Source: Bacteroidales bacterium
GTDB lineage: Bacteria > Bacteroidota > Bacteroidia > Bacteroidales > Paludibacteraceae
Direction: 5' to 3'
Length of the DNA stretch: 64,000 nt
NCBI GenBank assembly: GCA_900769555.1
Contig: CAAGHA010000030.1
Location: 6,300-70,299 of the forward strand
The notes under the pieces are model-generated. The model was not told the DNA's origin. It did not search any database and worked only from the letters and a program-made list of their open reading frames with translations. Of the stretch, positions 28,678 through 38,506 are shown piece by piece (within the stretch, counting starts at the first letter, position 1; each line of letters opens with the position of its first letter). The position numbers and the translations under genes are program-made.

Positions 28678-29980
28678 CACTAGTTTATTGAATATTATTC
28701 CCGACCATGCAAAATTGATTGTCGGTGTCAGTGGTGGGGCTGACTCTGTTGCATTGTTACATCTTTTGGTAGAAGGTGGAATGAATTGTATTGTTGCACA
28801 TTGTAATTTTCATTTGAGAGGGTCGGAGTCGGATCGTGACGCTTCTTTTGTCAAAAATTTAGCTCGCGAATATGATTTGCCTTATTATCAAGTGGATTTT
28901 AAAACTGAAGAATATGCTAAGTCTAGGCATCTTTCTATTGAAATGGCTGCACGTGAACTTCGTTATGATTGGTTTAAAGAGTTGATTGTAAGGGAGAAGG
29001 CTGATTATGTGGCTGTGGCTCATCATGCGGATGATTTGGTTGAGACGTTTTTGATTAATCTTTCTCGCGGTACAGGATTACATGGTTTAACAGGTATGAA
29101 GGAGATTAATGGTAAAGTTGTACGTCCTCTATTGTCTGTATGGCGCGAAGAGATTAAAAGTTATGTGCGTAAAAATAGATTGTCGTATGTAGAAGATTCT
29201 TCTAATGCCATTCCTTTCTGTGCCAGAAATAAATTTAGGAATGATATTATTCCTGGTATTGAAGAGACTTTCCCTTACTTTAAAAAGAGTCTGTTCTCTA
29301 CTATTCATAATTTAAGAGATGCAGAATTGTTTATGGAGTCTCAAATTCAATCTCTTGCTCTTTTGGAACAAAAGGATGGGGATAGTTTTAAAATTTCTAA
29401 GGAGAAGGTTAAATCGTTATATTCTCCAATCTTTGCTCTTTATGAAAGTTTAAGTTCGTATGGCTTTTCGTATGGTGTTGTGGCGGATGCGGTTGCTGGA
29501 GTTGATAAGCCTTCCGGTAAGGCTTTCTTATCGAGGGATGGTAGGTTTATTCTTAGAAGTGAGCGCGGGTATTGGGTCTTAACAAGAAACTTGGGAGATT
29601 CGGTGGCGGTGTATTCTATTAATAAGAAATCTGATTGGGATAAATTACCTATTTCTCTTTCTGTTCGTGAATACGGAATAGATGAATTTCACTTAATCAA
29701 GGATAAAAATATTTGTTATCTTGATGCTGAAAAGGTTTCCTATCCATTTGTTATTCGGCATTGGTTGGTTGGTGATTATTTTGTTCCTTTCGGTATGAAG
29801 GGAAAGAAGAAATTAAGTGATTATTTTATTGATAATTCATTCTCTGAAGAGCAAAAAAAATCAACTTTGATTCTGGTGAATGATGAGGATATCGTTTGGA
29901 TTTTAGGAGAAAGAGCTGATGACCGATTTAAAATTGATGAAAAGACAAAACGTGTTTTGGAATTGAAGTATATGAAGTAA
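28670..29980 (+). CDS. tilS: tRNA(Ile)-lysidine synthetase
   Basis: A 436-residue N-type ATP pyrophosphatase that puts lysine on C34 of tRNA-Ile(CAU), switching it to read AUA. The PP-loop is SGGADS (21-26). The HCNFHLRG, AHHADDLVETFLINLSRGTG and RNKFRNDIIP motifs follow in order, and a C-terminal TilS domain ends the protein (about 355-436, FVPFGMKGKKKLSDYFID). Complete. The start overlaps the phosphorylase stop by 8 nt. A hairpin terminator follows. Confidence 0.97.
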   Translation: MIDTSLLNIIPDHAKLIVGVSGGADSVALLHLLVEGGMNCIVAHCNFHLRGSESDRDASFVKNLAREYDLPYYQVDFKTEEYAKSRHLSIEMAARELRYDWFKELIVREKADYVAVAHHADDLVETFLINLSRGTGLHGLTGMKEINGKVVRPLLSVWREEIKSYVRKNRLSYVEDSSNAIPFCARNKFRNDIIPGIEETFPYFKKSLFSTIHNLRDAELFMESQIQSLALLEQKDGDSFKISKEKVKSLYSPIFALYESLSSYGFSYGVVADAVAGVDKPSGKAFLSRDGRFILRSERGYWVLTRNLGDSVAVYSINKKSDWDKLPISLSVREYGIDEFHLIKDKNICYLDAEKVSYPFVIRHWLVGDYFVPFGMKGKKKLSDYFIDNSFSEEQKKSTLILVNDEDIVWILGERADDRFKIDEKTKRVLELKYMK

Positions 29981-30002
29981 TATTATTTTTCATAATACAA
30001 AT

Positions 30003-30034
30003 AAGGCCGATTCTATTTGAACCGGCCTTTTTCT
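30003..30034 (+). terminator. tilS terminator
   Basis: A 7-bp GC-rich stem (AAGGCCG with CGGCCTT) followed by TTTTTCTTCTT, 22 nt after the tilS stop. Confidence 0.85.
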
Positions 30035-30081
30035 TCTTATTTACGCAATGCTATAACTTTTCTTTATTTTGCAAAGGCAAG

Positions 30082-30126
30082 GATTAGTGTAAAAGAGCGT
30101 ACAGAAGTGCGTAAAAGAGCACTAAT
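30082..30126. repeat. inverted repeat enclosing direct repeats between tilS and guaB
   Basis: ATTAGTG (30083-30089) and CACTAAT (30120-30126) are inverted. The interior holds two copies of GTAAAAGAGC, 20 nt apart in period. It lies about 45 nt beyond the guaB stop and could be a weak terminator for guaB. There is no T-tract. Confidence 0.4.
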
Positions 30127-30169
30127 ATCTATGCAATGCCGTAGATTGTTAATTATAATAAACAGACTA

Positions 30170-31663
30170 CTAGGCTTGTTCCTTTAGAATCACATCGTGT
30201 GCACCTCCTTCTATGATAGAAGTAGATGAAACCATGGTGATTTTTGCATTCTTTTGAAGTTGAGGTATTGTTATAGAACCGCAACTGCACATGGTTGAGA
30301 TGATTTTTCCTAAAGTTACATTTAAGTTATCTTTCATCTTTCCGGCGTATGGAACATAACTATCAACGCCCTCTTCAAACTTCATGCCTGCTTTCCCTCC
30401 CATATCATAGCGTTGCCAGTTTTTTGCACGATTGGAACCTTCTCCCCAATACTCTTTTACAATACGATTTCCAATGGTTAATTTCTTTGTCGGAGATTCA
30501 TCAAACCGAGCAAAGTAACGTCCCATCATCAAGAAGTCTGCTCCCATGGCTAAAGCTAAAACCATGTGATAATCATGAACCAAACCTCCATCACTGCAAA
30601 TAGGAATATACTCTCCTGTCTTTTCAAAATGCTCGTCGCGTGCCTTTGCTACATCAAGTAGGGCAGTTGCTTGTCCGCGACCAATACCTTTTTGCTCGCG
30701 AGTGATACAAATAGAGCCTCCGCCGATACCCACTTTGATAAAGTCGGCTCCTGCTGCAACTAAATAATCAAACCCCTCTTTGTCAACAATGTTTCCTGCT
30801 CCAACCTTCACCTTATCTCCATATTTTTCTTTAATCCAAGATAAAGTATCCTTTTGCCATTCAGAAAAACCATCGGAAGAGTCTATGCATAATACATCAA
30901 CTCCGGCTTCCACCAATGCAGGTACTCGCTCCATATAATCGCGTGAATTTATGCCGGCTCCAACCAATAATTTCTTGTCAGCATCAGACAATTCGTTAGG
31001 ATTGTCGTGGTGGCTGTCATAGTCTTTTCTGAATACAAAGTATTGTAGATTTCCTGCGTCATCAATTATCGGAAGTGTATTTAATTTATTTTCCCAAATT
31101 ATTGTGTTGGCTTGAGAAAGTGTGATTCCCAATTTTCCAACGGTTAATTTTTCGAATGGAGTCATAAACTCTTTTACCGGTGCATTATGATCTACCTTGT
31201 CTATACGATAATCTCTGCTTGTCAATAGTCCTTTTAATTTTCCATTCGCCTTACCATCTTCTGTAACACCTATGGTAGAATGCCCTGTCTCGCGAATCAA
31301 TGCAATGGCTTCTCCTAATGGTGTGTCCGGAGTGACATTGGAATCACTAATTACAAAACCGGCTTTGAAATTCTTTACTTTTCTAACCATTTCGGCTTGT
31401 GATTCAATGGGTTGAGAACCGAAGATGAAAGATAAACCACCATTTCTGGCTAACTCGATGGCTAAACCCGAATCGGAAACCGATTGCATAATTGCTGATA
31501 CAAACGGAATGTTTAATTGAATGGCAGACTCTTCTCCCTTTTTATATTTTACCAATGGTGTACGTAACGATACATTGGAAGGAATACACTCTTTAGTAGT
31601 TAATCCGGGAATTAACAAATATTCTCCGAAAGTCTTTGAAACGTCATTAATAATTTTAGCCAT
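30170..31663 (-). CDS. guaB: IMP dehydrogenase
   Basis: A 497-residue enzyme oxidising IMP to XMP, the committed step of GMP synthesis. It is a TIM barrel with an inserted CBS pair (about 100-215, with SRDYRID and [13 protein letters not shown]). The catalytic cysteine is Cys319 in [13 protein letters not shown]. Asp261 (in CIDSSDGF) binds ribose, and the flap dyad is Arg418-Tyr419 in NWQRYDMGG. These residue numbers coincide with those of the Tritrichomonas foetus enzyme. I chose the ATG at 31663. An upstream ATG at 31729 would place the start at or before the promoter -7 box (31727-31734). Confidence 0.96.
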   Translation of the reverse strand: MAKIINDVSKTFGEYLLIPGLTTKECIPSNVSLRTPLVKYKKGEESAIQLNIPFVSAIMQSVSDSGLAIELARNGGLSFIFGSQPIESQAEMVRKVKNFKAGFVISDSNVTPDTPLGEAIALIRETGHSTIGVTEDGKANGKLKGLLTSRDYRIDKVDHNAPVKEFMTPFEKLTVGKLGITLSQANTIIWENKLNTLPIIDDAGNLQYFVFRKDYDSHHDNPNELSDADKKLLVGAGINSRDYMERVPALVEAGVDVLCIDSSDGFSEWQKDTLSWIKEKYGDKVKVGAGNIVDKEGFDYLVAAGADFIKVGIGGGSICITREQKGIGRGQATALLDVAKARDEHFEKTGEYIPICSDGGLVHDYHMVLALAMGADFLMMGRYFARFDESPTKKLTIGNRIVKEYWGEGSNRAKNWQRYDMGGKAGMKFEEGVDSYVPYAGKMKDNLNVTLGKIISTMCSCGSITIPQLQKNAKITMVSSTSIIEGGAHDVILKEQA

Positions 31664-31726
31664 AAGTATATTGTTTTTTTTATTTATTGCGAATATCAGT
31701 TTTTGAGGTGTCCCTCTAAAATTGTG

Positions 31727-31734
31727 CAAATTTA
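31727..31734 (-). promoter_or_regulatory. guaB promoter, -7 box
   Basis: TAAATTTG on the minus strand, 64 nt before the preferred guaB ATG. It coincides with the alternative upstream ATG, which therefore could not be translated from this promoter. Confidence 0.55.
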
Positions 31735-31874
31735 CAAAATATTTCTTAAATTAGGAGTAAATAATTGGTGAATTTTAGAAAAGTGTGAGTAAGAAATTAT
31801 TTATTTCGCTGTTAAATTATTGTTAATTTTAGTTTGTTTTAATAAAAAATGAATTAACTTTACAAAATAGTAGG

Positions 31875-31888
31875 AGACGTTAACGTCT
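31875..31888. promoter_or_regulatory. 14-bp perfect palindrome upstream of the T9SS type B gene
   Basis: AGACGTTAACGTCT, 26 nt before the ATG at 31914 and about 20 nt after a weak -7-like TTAACTTTA. It could be an operator for a dimeric regulator or an RNA hairpin in the leader. Confidence 0.4.
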
Positions 31889-31913
31889 GAAGTAGAACTA
31901 AATTTTGTAGATT

Positions 31914-34900
31914 ATGAATAGTATGGTTGTTTTGAATCGGAATTTCATTAAGAAATATTGCTGGTTCATATTATTTTTTGTATTCCCATTGTTGTTGTCT
32001 GCTCAGTGTCCGGTGTTAATTGGAGGTTCTGATTTTGAGGATATTGGTAGTAGTGATACTTTGTGGAATGGGACTTTTAGTTTAACCAAACAAAAAGGTC
32101 CTACCGGAAATTCTTTTTTATCGGATTTTCCTCATGCAGATTCTGCTCAAATGTTTTATGAAGATCTGGCGTTATATGCTATAACTTCTAATCCCCATTT
32201 GCTTGATTCTACCTATATCGACATTGATAAAAATATGTGTGTGATAAAGACAAAGTACGATGATGTGAAAAATGCTATGTTTAAGTATCGTATTAATGGA
32301 TTGCAACCGGGAACTGCCTTCAATATTAAAATGAAAATTTATAATGTAATTGATCCCAATAAATCTTCGTGTTCATTTTTAGAGTGGCAGTCTGGAATTA
32401 GGCTTGTTTCAAAAATTGATCAATATGGAAATGTTCCAGAAAATTCGATTAGTGAATCTATTAAATTAGGAGCTCCGGGTTCTGATTTTATAGATGTTAA
32501 TTTATCTGGTACTTTACCTGTTACGGATAATTTTTTGGAATTTTCAATTTTGCCCGACTATAACTTATCCAAATGTGCTGCGTTTGGTATCACTGATCTT
32601 GAAGTCTATGGTTGTTATAAACCCAAAGTAAAATCAACCATGGGGATTAATATTTGTCAAGGGGAACAAAACTTATTTTATTTAGATCGAGAATATAATG
32701 CTTCATCTTATGAGTGGATGAAATCAACTGATAATGGAGCTTCATGGACGAGTGTTGGAAGTTCGAAAAATTTATTAGAAGAAGTTCATGAGCCAATTGT
32801 AATGTATTATTGTTTGGTAGATGGTGTGGAATCCGATACTATTAGTATTACTTCTTCTAAATGTTGTGAGGATGAATTTGGAAATCCTATGTCTAAGTTG
32901 ACTGTTTTTTATGAGAATTTTGGTAGTTTCAAAGACGGGCATACCTATGTTGATGCTGATGGAGTTGAGACGCAAACTCCTGCAAATTGGATCGAGACAC
33001 GTGCTGATACCCGTTTTACAATGCCTGCTGCACAAAAATTTGACCCTACCGGGCAAATTAATGATGGCTCATACGGAGTAGTTGTTCCTACAAGTATGGG
33101 GTATAAAACAGATTGGTGGGCTACTTGGATGACTGGTGTAACTTCTGATCATACGAGTACCGTTGGTGGAGAAGAAAATGGTGCTTGCTTGTTTATGAAT
33201 GTGTCTGAAGGTTTTCATGATGTAATATTCTCAACTTCTATTGATGGATTGTGTACAAATAAGCCTCTGTTTTTTGAAACTTTTATTGCTAATATGTCAG
33301 GAGGTTCTGATCCTGAAATTACTCTTAACATAAAAGATTCAAAAACGGGGAATATTATAGAATCAGCTACAGCTGTTGCTCTGGCTGGAAATGGTTGGAT
33401 TCGTGTTAATATTGATGAATTATTGTTAGATGAAAATGTGACTTCTGTGATTTTAGAAGTGGTTGCTACCGGTACTGAAGATCTTGATTATGATTATTCT
33501 GGATGTAATGATAGCGGTCATCCAAATAAGTATTGGAAATGTGGAAATGATTTAGCTATTGATGATATTAAATTCAGTGTTTGTTCTCCTCCTAATGTTG
33601 ATCTTTATTCCAATTTATCTTCCTTTGCAAGGGATACAACTATTTGTGGAGATACTGATATTACCGTTGGTACAGTAACTAGTTCTTTGTTGGAATCTTT
33701 TTACAAAAATTCTCCTAAATTTTTATATCAACAAAGTTCGGATGGGGAAAATTGGGTAAATATGAAAGTTGTTACAGATAAAGAGTTTACCTTTAATACG
33801 GCTGATTATCCGGCTGACACAAATTATATCCGTTTGGTTGTTACTTCTGAATCTGGAGTGAATAAGTTTATTGAGAATCCTTCTGCTGCCGATTTTGATA
33901 ATCCATGTAGGGATTATTCAATTTCTAAGCCGTTTAAAATAATTAGGGCCGGCAGTATCGATTTGGGTAAGAATTATTCCGGTTCTGCTTGTAAAAATGA
34001 AAAGGTAACGTTGAAAGGTGTTAGTACTCCTACTATTAGTAGTTGGCATTGGGCTGATAGTCATGATAACAAATTAACAACTTCTTCGGAATTGGATTTT
34101 TCATTCGATTTGGTCTCTGATACAACATTTTATTTCGTAGGTTATTCTGCTGATGGTTGTGTGGGTAAGCGTAAATACGAGGTGGATGTTAATCCTACTG
34201 CTGAGGTTCAACTGCTTTTGGATATGTATTGCGATTCTACTGTTGTTTCTTATTCTGCAACTCCTGCAAATGCTACACTAGATTGGGTGTTGGATGGTGT
34301 TGCCTATACACCATCTTCTCCTATTGTTTTCAAACAGGCTGATATGGGAGCTAAACTTTCTGTCGTGGCCTCGGCTGCCGGTTATTGCGAAAGCTTGCCT
34401 GCTGAAGAGGTTATTGCAGTGAAACAGAGTCCTGTTGCGCCCACTACTCTGGATATTGATTTGGTGGCTACTCCAAATAAGTCAATCTCGCTTGATACCG
34501 CTGCAACTGCTGATGCGGGTTGTTCCTTGTTGTGGTATGGTAATGGCTCTGTTTATACTTCTACTGCTGCTACCGCAACTCCATCTCTCTCTATTGCTCA
34601 AGAGGGTACTTTCTATTATTGGGTAACTCAGGTGAATGCGGATAATTGTGAGAGTGATACAGTGCGTGTTACTGTAACTGTTAATGATGCCCCGCTTCCT
34701 ACAACAAGAGATACAATCGTTTGTGTAGGGGAGAGTGTGAACTTGTCTGATTTGGCAACTCCGGAAAATAATACAGATTATACGTTGAATTGGTATATCG
34801 ACAATAATGTGCAAAAGGAAACTTCTGTGCCGATTGTGGATGTTTCTATTCCAACAATGCGTACTTTCTACGTTTCTCAGACTAACAAAGCGGCGGCTAT

Positions 34901-37900
34901 TCCTATAGAGAGTAAAAAGAAAAAGATCGTTGTTGAGATCTTTGCCGTGCAAAAACCTACTAAACCTGCGGATATCCAACTGTGCTATGGGGATAACGCT
35001 CCTGTTTTATCATATACAAATGAGGCTTATCCTTCGCATTATTTAGGTGCCGATGCTACGGTATGGTATGAGAATGGGGTTGCTCTGAATGCGGTTCCTG
35101 TTATTTCAACGGCTGTTCAACAGACCACAACTACCACTTATAGTATCGGTCAGACTTATACTATTCCGACAAGTGGTTCGGTTTGTGTTGGTGATACTAC
35201 TTCTTTTAATGTTACTGTTACAGTTGTTCAAGTTCCTTCGGGTTCATTCAATGTAGGTTATGTGCGTAGTGAGGCTGCGAATAATAATGGAGTGTTTGCT
35301 GATAATTTAACGACGAAAGATGCGACAGTGGCTGTTCCTGATCAGGGGTGTCAGTTGTTATGGTATGATGAAAATAAAAATCTCATAGGTAATGGACTGA
35401 CGGCTCCAACTCCGGTGTATGATGCAAATTGGCCGGTCGGACAAGAGATGAAGTTTTCCTACTATGTTGCGCAACAAAACATTGCAACCGGTTGTGTGAG
35501 CGAATTAAAAGAGGTTGAAGTTGTAATCAGTGATTCTCCTAAACCGAAAGTGACTCCACTTGATTATTGCGTTGGTAATGAGCCTAAATCAACATCTTTT
35601 GCTGACGATTTATTGGCAAGTGCTACTCCTGATATGACAATCAATCCTCAAGGAAATTATAAATTGTTGTGGTTCTCGTCGGCTGATGAGTACAAGACAA
35701 ATCCTACTGCCGGTGTTGAGATTCCGGTGTTAGTTCCTTCTACTCAAACAGCCGGAACGCAAGTATTTTATGTTTGTCAGTATGATATTAGTTCAAATGC
35801 AATGAGTTTTCCTTCTACTGTTCTAGTAACGGTTTATGCTAATCCTATCTTGACACCTCAGTCAACGACTCAAGTCTGTAATTTGGACGGAGCCGGTGCT
35901 ACAGTTGATTTGAAAGAGGGGTATAAAACGGATATTGTAACAACGGCAGAATTCTTTTCAGATGCTTCTGCTCAAAATCCAGTGAGTGCTACGGTTAATT
36001 CGTCTGATACTTATTATGCTCGTGGTTATTACTCTCCGGTGGTAGGGCTTACTTGTTACTCTTCAATTGAGCCTATTGTGGCAACGATATATGATTTGAA
36101 TACACCGATTATTACTGCTCAATCAACTGCTTGTCCGGAAACTAAAGTTCCATTATCTGCTTTGGCTGCTTCTTCTAATCCTGGTGCTGCAAGTGTAACC
36201 TATTCTTGGACTGCTTCTGATGGATCTTCTTTTACCGGTAGTTCAATCATGTCCAATACAATGCCTCTTAATCCTGACGAGTTTGTTACGTTTACTGTTA
36301 CGGCTTCTGTGGCTACTTGTCATTTATCGGCTTCAAAAACTATTGTGGTAGGAGATGCTCCTATTTCCGGTGAAGTTTCTATTGTTGAGGCTGATAGACA
36401 AACTCCGTTTATGATTGCTAAACAATCGGGTTCTGAGATTTATACTTGTGGTGGCAAACTTTCAATGTCTGCAACCATGACAAAAACTGCTGGTGATTAT
36501 GTTTGGTTCAAGGATGGTGCTAAAATCGGAACTGGTGATTATGTTGAATTGGATTTGCCGGAAGGTGATGCTTCAATTCGAATCGAGTTTACTAATGAGT
36601 GTCCTACGTTTATGGAATTTGTAGTTCACTCAATTCCGGTAAATGTAACTCCAGACGGAACCAATGTTGTGGAACTTTGTGAGGATGAGAAATTTGAAAC
36701 TGGTTTTTCTTTCTCCTCAAAAGAGGCTCCTACGATTGAATGGTATAGAGATAATGTATTGATTCCGAATGCTACTCAAAGTAAATTTACTATCGATGCT
36801 GTTAAAAATAGTGATGATGGAGTTTATAGCTTTATTGTAAAGAATAGTGCATGTGAAGCGAAGGGTAATGCGCATACATTAAATGCAAAACCGTATATTG
36901 ACGTAACTAAGTTTACTGATCCTTTTATTGTTCGTCGTAATGGATCTCAAGTGATTGATTTAGATATTAATGTTCCAGCGAATCAAGTGGTTCAATCAAT
37001 TCAATGGTTAGAAAATGGTGTTTCGGTGGGTTCTGGAAATTCGTTAACTGTCAATAGTGTTTTGGCGGATCATTCTTACCATGTTAAATTAAGTGATCCT
37101 GACTATTGTGATGCTTCTTTGGATATTCTTGTTTGGGTCGATGCTGAGATTCAGTTGGCGACTCAGTTGAAAGATACTCTTTGTATTGGTTCTTCTGCTG
37201 TAATGGTAATCGATACTACGGGTACGGGTGCATTCCGCCAGCCTGGTGTTATTCCTTCATTAAAGGTTACTTCAACAATTAATGGTGTTGTTTCGGATTT
37301 GACCTCATTGTTGCAAAATGTGGATGATATGTTACATTTGACTGTCACTCCTGATGCTATTGCCTCTTATCGGGTTGATTTTGTTTATGGTAATCAACAA
37401 AACTCTTCTATTGAGGATGTTGTGGTTATTCCGGCTATAACACTTGTTATTCCGCCAATGCAAGAGATTTGTGAAGGGGAGTCTGCAACGTTGTCTGTTT
37501 CTAATGTTCGTCCATTGGGTACGACTGTCTCTTGGGTTGCTGATCCAACTATTGTAGGAACTACGGATGGTGATAGTATTACTGTTAAACCTGTCTATTC
37601 TAATGGTGTAAGTTCTAAAGCAATTGTTAATTATACTGCGGTAGCCTATAACCGATTGTGTGCAAGTGAAGCTCAGTTCATAGTCCCTATTCAGGTTGAT
37701 GAGCCTTTATCGGGTGTTATTTCCGGTAAAAAAGCTATTTGTGAAAAAGAATCGGCTATTTTAAATGCAACTGATTATAATGCTTCAATTTATAGTTGGA
37801 GTGATGGTAGTGATGTTATTTCTAATAGTGGTAAGGTTACGGTAAATCCGTCTGTTACAACTGTTTATACATTAGAAATGGAGCGTGGCAAGTGTAAAGC

Positions 37901-38426
37901 TTCTGATTATTTTGAAGTGGCGGTTGCTTCTATTCCTACCATTGTTTCTGTTGATTCTGTTGGTGTTCGGGATAGACAGGTTCTTGTTGAAATGGGCAAA
38001 GGTACACCTCCTTTTGAGTATTGGGCTGATGAAAATAAAGAGGGGGCAAGTGTCGAAGATATTTTGTATGGACTTTCATTTACAACTCATATAGCTCATG
38101 TTAAGGATGTTAATGGTTGTTCTGCTTCAAAGAGTTTTGTGATGAATCCTCCTCAAATTTCAATTCCTGAATATTTTTCTCCGAATGGTGATGGCTTGAA
38201 TGATAATTGGGTCGTTGGCTCTCTTGCTGATGTATATCCTGAAGCTTTGGTTGTTATTTATGACCGTTTTGGTAAAGAGTTAATTCGTTTCAGAGGCGAA
38301 GATGCTAATGGTTGGGATGGAACTTACAACGGGGTGAGTATGCCTTCTACCGATTATTGGTATGTTATTGATATAGAGGAAATTGATGTGCAATATACAG
38401 GGCATTTTACCTTGGTTAGACAGTAG
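31914..38426 (+). CDS. giant secreted Ig-like repeat protein, T9SS type B tail
   Basis: A 2170-residue protein with a signal peptide (about residues 12-32, cleavage near LLSAQ). A jelly-roll-like N-terminal region follows, then many Ig-like/PKD-like beta-domains of about 80-100 residues marked by recurring Cys, Trp-Tyr and value-gap-Tyr-Thr patterns. The C-terminus is a gliding motility-associated/CHU_C domain: ISIPEYFSPNGDGLNDNW, then YDRFGKELIRF, NGWDGTYNG and PSTDYWYVI. That domain marks type B cargo of the type IX secretion system. Expected to be on or released from the cell surface; adhesin or matrix roles are an inference. The gene is uninterrupted and no partner gene adjoins it. An alternative start lies three codons in. 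Confidence 0.87.
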   Translation: MNSMVVLNRNFIKKYCWFILFFVFPLLLSAQCPVLIGGSDFEDIGSSDTLWNGTFSLTKQKGPTGNSFLSDFPHADSAQMFYEDLALYAITSNPHLLDSTYIDIDKNMCVIKTKYDDVKNAMFKYRINGLQPGTAFNIKMKIYNVIDPNKSSCSFLEWQSGIRLVSKIDQYGNVPENSISESIKLGAPGSDFIDVNLSGTLPVTDNFLEFSILPDYNLSKCAAFGITDLEVYGCYKPKVKSTMGINICQGEQNLFYLDREYNASSYEWMKSTDNGASWTSVGSSKNLLEEVHEPIVMYYCLVDGVESDTISITSSKCCEDEFGNPMSKLTVFYENFGSFKDGHTYVDADGVETQTPANWIETRADTRFTMPAAQKFDPTGQINDGSYGVVVPTSMGYKTDWWATWMTGVTSDHTSTVGGEENGACLFMNVSEGFHDVIFSTSIDGLCTNKPLFFETFIANMSGGSDPEITLNIKDSKTGNIIESATAVALAGNGWIRVNIDELLLDENVTSVILEVVATGTEDLDYDYSGCNDSGHPNKYWKCGNDLAIDDIKFSVCSPPNVDLYSNLSSFARDTTICGDTDITVGTVTSSLLESFYKNSPKFLYQQSSDGENWVNMKVVTDKEFTFNTADYPADTNYIRLVVTSESGVNKFIENPSAADFDNPCRDYSISKPFKIIRAGSIDLGKNYSGSACKNEKVTLKGVSTPTISSWHWADSHDNKLTTSSELDFSFDLVSDTTFYFVGYSADGCVGKRKYEVDVNPTAEVQLLLDMYCDSTVVSYSATPANATLDWVLDGVAYTPSSPIVFKQADMGAKLSVVASAAGYCESLPAEEVIAVKQSPVAPTTLDIDLVATPNKSISLDTAATADAGCSLLWYGNGSVYTSTAATATPSLSIAQEGTFYYWVTQVNADNCESDTVRVTVTVNDAPLPTTRDTIVCVGESVNLSDLATPENNTDYTLNWYIDNNVQKETSVPIVDVSIPTMRTFYVSQTNKAAAIPIESKKKKIVVEIFAVQKPTKPADIQLCYGDNAPVLSYTNEAYPSHYLGADATVWYENGVALNAVPVISTAVQQTTTTTYSIGQTYTIPTSGSVCVGDTTSFNVTVTVVQVPSGSFNVGYVRSEAANNNGVFADNLTTKDATVAVPDQGCQLLWYDENKNLIGNGLTAPTPVYDANWPVGQEMKFSYYVAQQNIATGCVSELKEVEVVISDSPKPKVTPLDYCVGNEPKSTSFADDLLASATPDMTINPQGNYKLLWFSSADEYKTNPTAGVEIPVLVPSTQTAGTQVFYVCQYDISSNAMSFPSTVLVTVYANPILTPQSTTQVCNLDGAGATVDLKEGYKTDIVTTAEFFSDASAQNPVSATVNSSDTYYARGYYSPVVGLTCYSSIEPIVATIYDLNTPIITAQSTACPETKVPLSALAASSNPGAASVTYSWTASDGSSFTGSSIMSNTMPLNPDEFVTFTVTASVATCHLSASKTIVVGDAPISGEVSIVEADRQTPFMIAKQSGSEIYTCGGKLSMSATMTKTAGDYVWFKDGAKIGTGDYVELDLPEGDASIRIEFTNECPTFMEFVVHSIPVNVTPDGTNVVELCEDEKFETGFSFSSKEAPTIEWYRDNVLIPNATQSKFTIDAVKNSDDGVYSFIVKNSACEAKGNAHTLNAKPYIDVTKFTDPFIVRRNGSQVIDLDINVPANQVVQSIQWLENGVSVGSGNSLTVNSVLADHSYHVKLSDPDYCDASLDILVWVDAEIQLATQLKDTLCIGSSAVMVIDTTGTGAFRQPGVIPSLKVTSTINGVVSDLTSLLQNVDDMLHLTVTPDAIASYRVDFVYGNQQNSSIEDVVVIPAITLVIPPMQEICEGESATLSVSNVRPLGTTVSWVADPTIVGTTDGDSITVKPVYSNGVSSKAIVNYTAVAYNRLCASEAQFIVPIQVDEPLSGVISGKKAICEKESAILNATDYNASIYSWSDGSDVISNSGKVTVNPSVTTVYTLEMERGKCKASDYFEVAVASIPTIVSVDSVGVRDRQVLVEMGKGTPPFEYWADENKEGASVEDILYGLSFTTHIAHVKDVNGCSASKSFVMNPPQISIPEYFSPNGDGLNDNWVVGSLADVYPEALVVIYDRFGKELIRFRGEDANGWDGTYNGVSMPSTDYWYVIDIEEIDVQYTGHFTLVRQ

Positions 38427-38506
38427 GATACTATGTTTTCGAATGAAGGTAATTAGGGTAATATTTTAAATTGCCTCTTACTTGATTTTTGTTATTGATT
38501 TAGATT

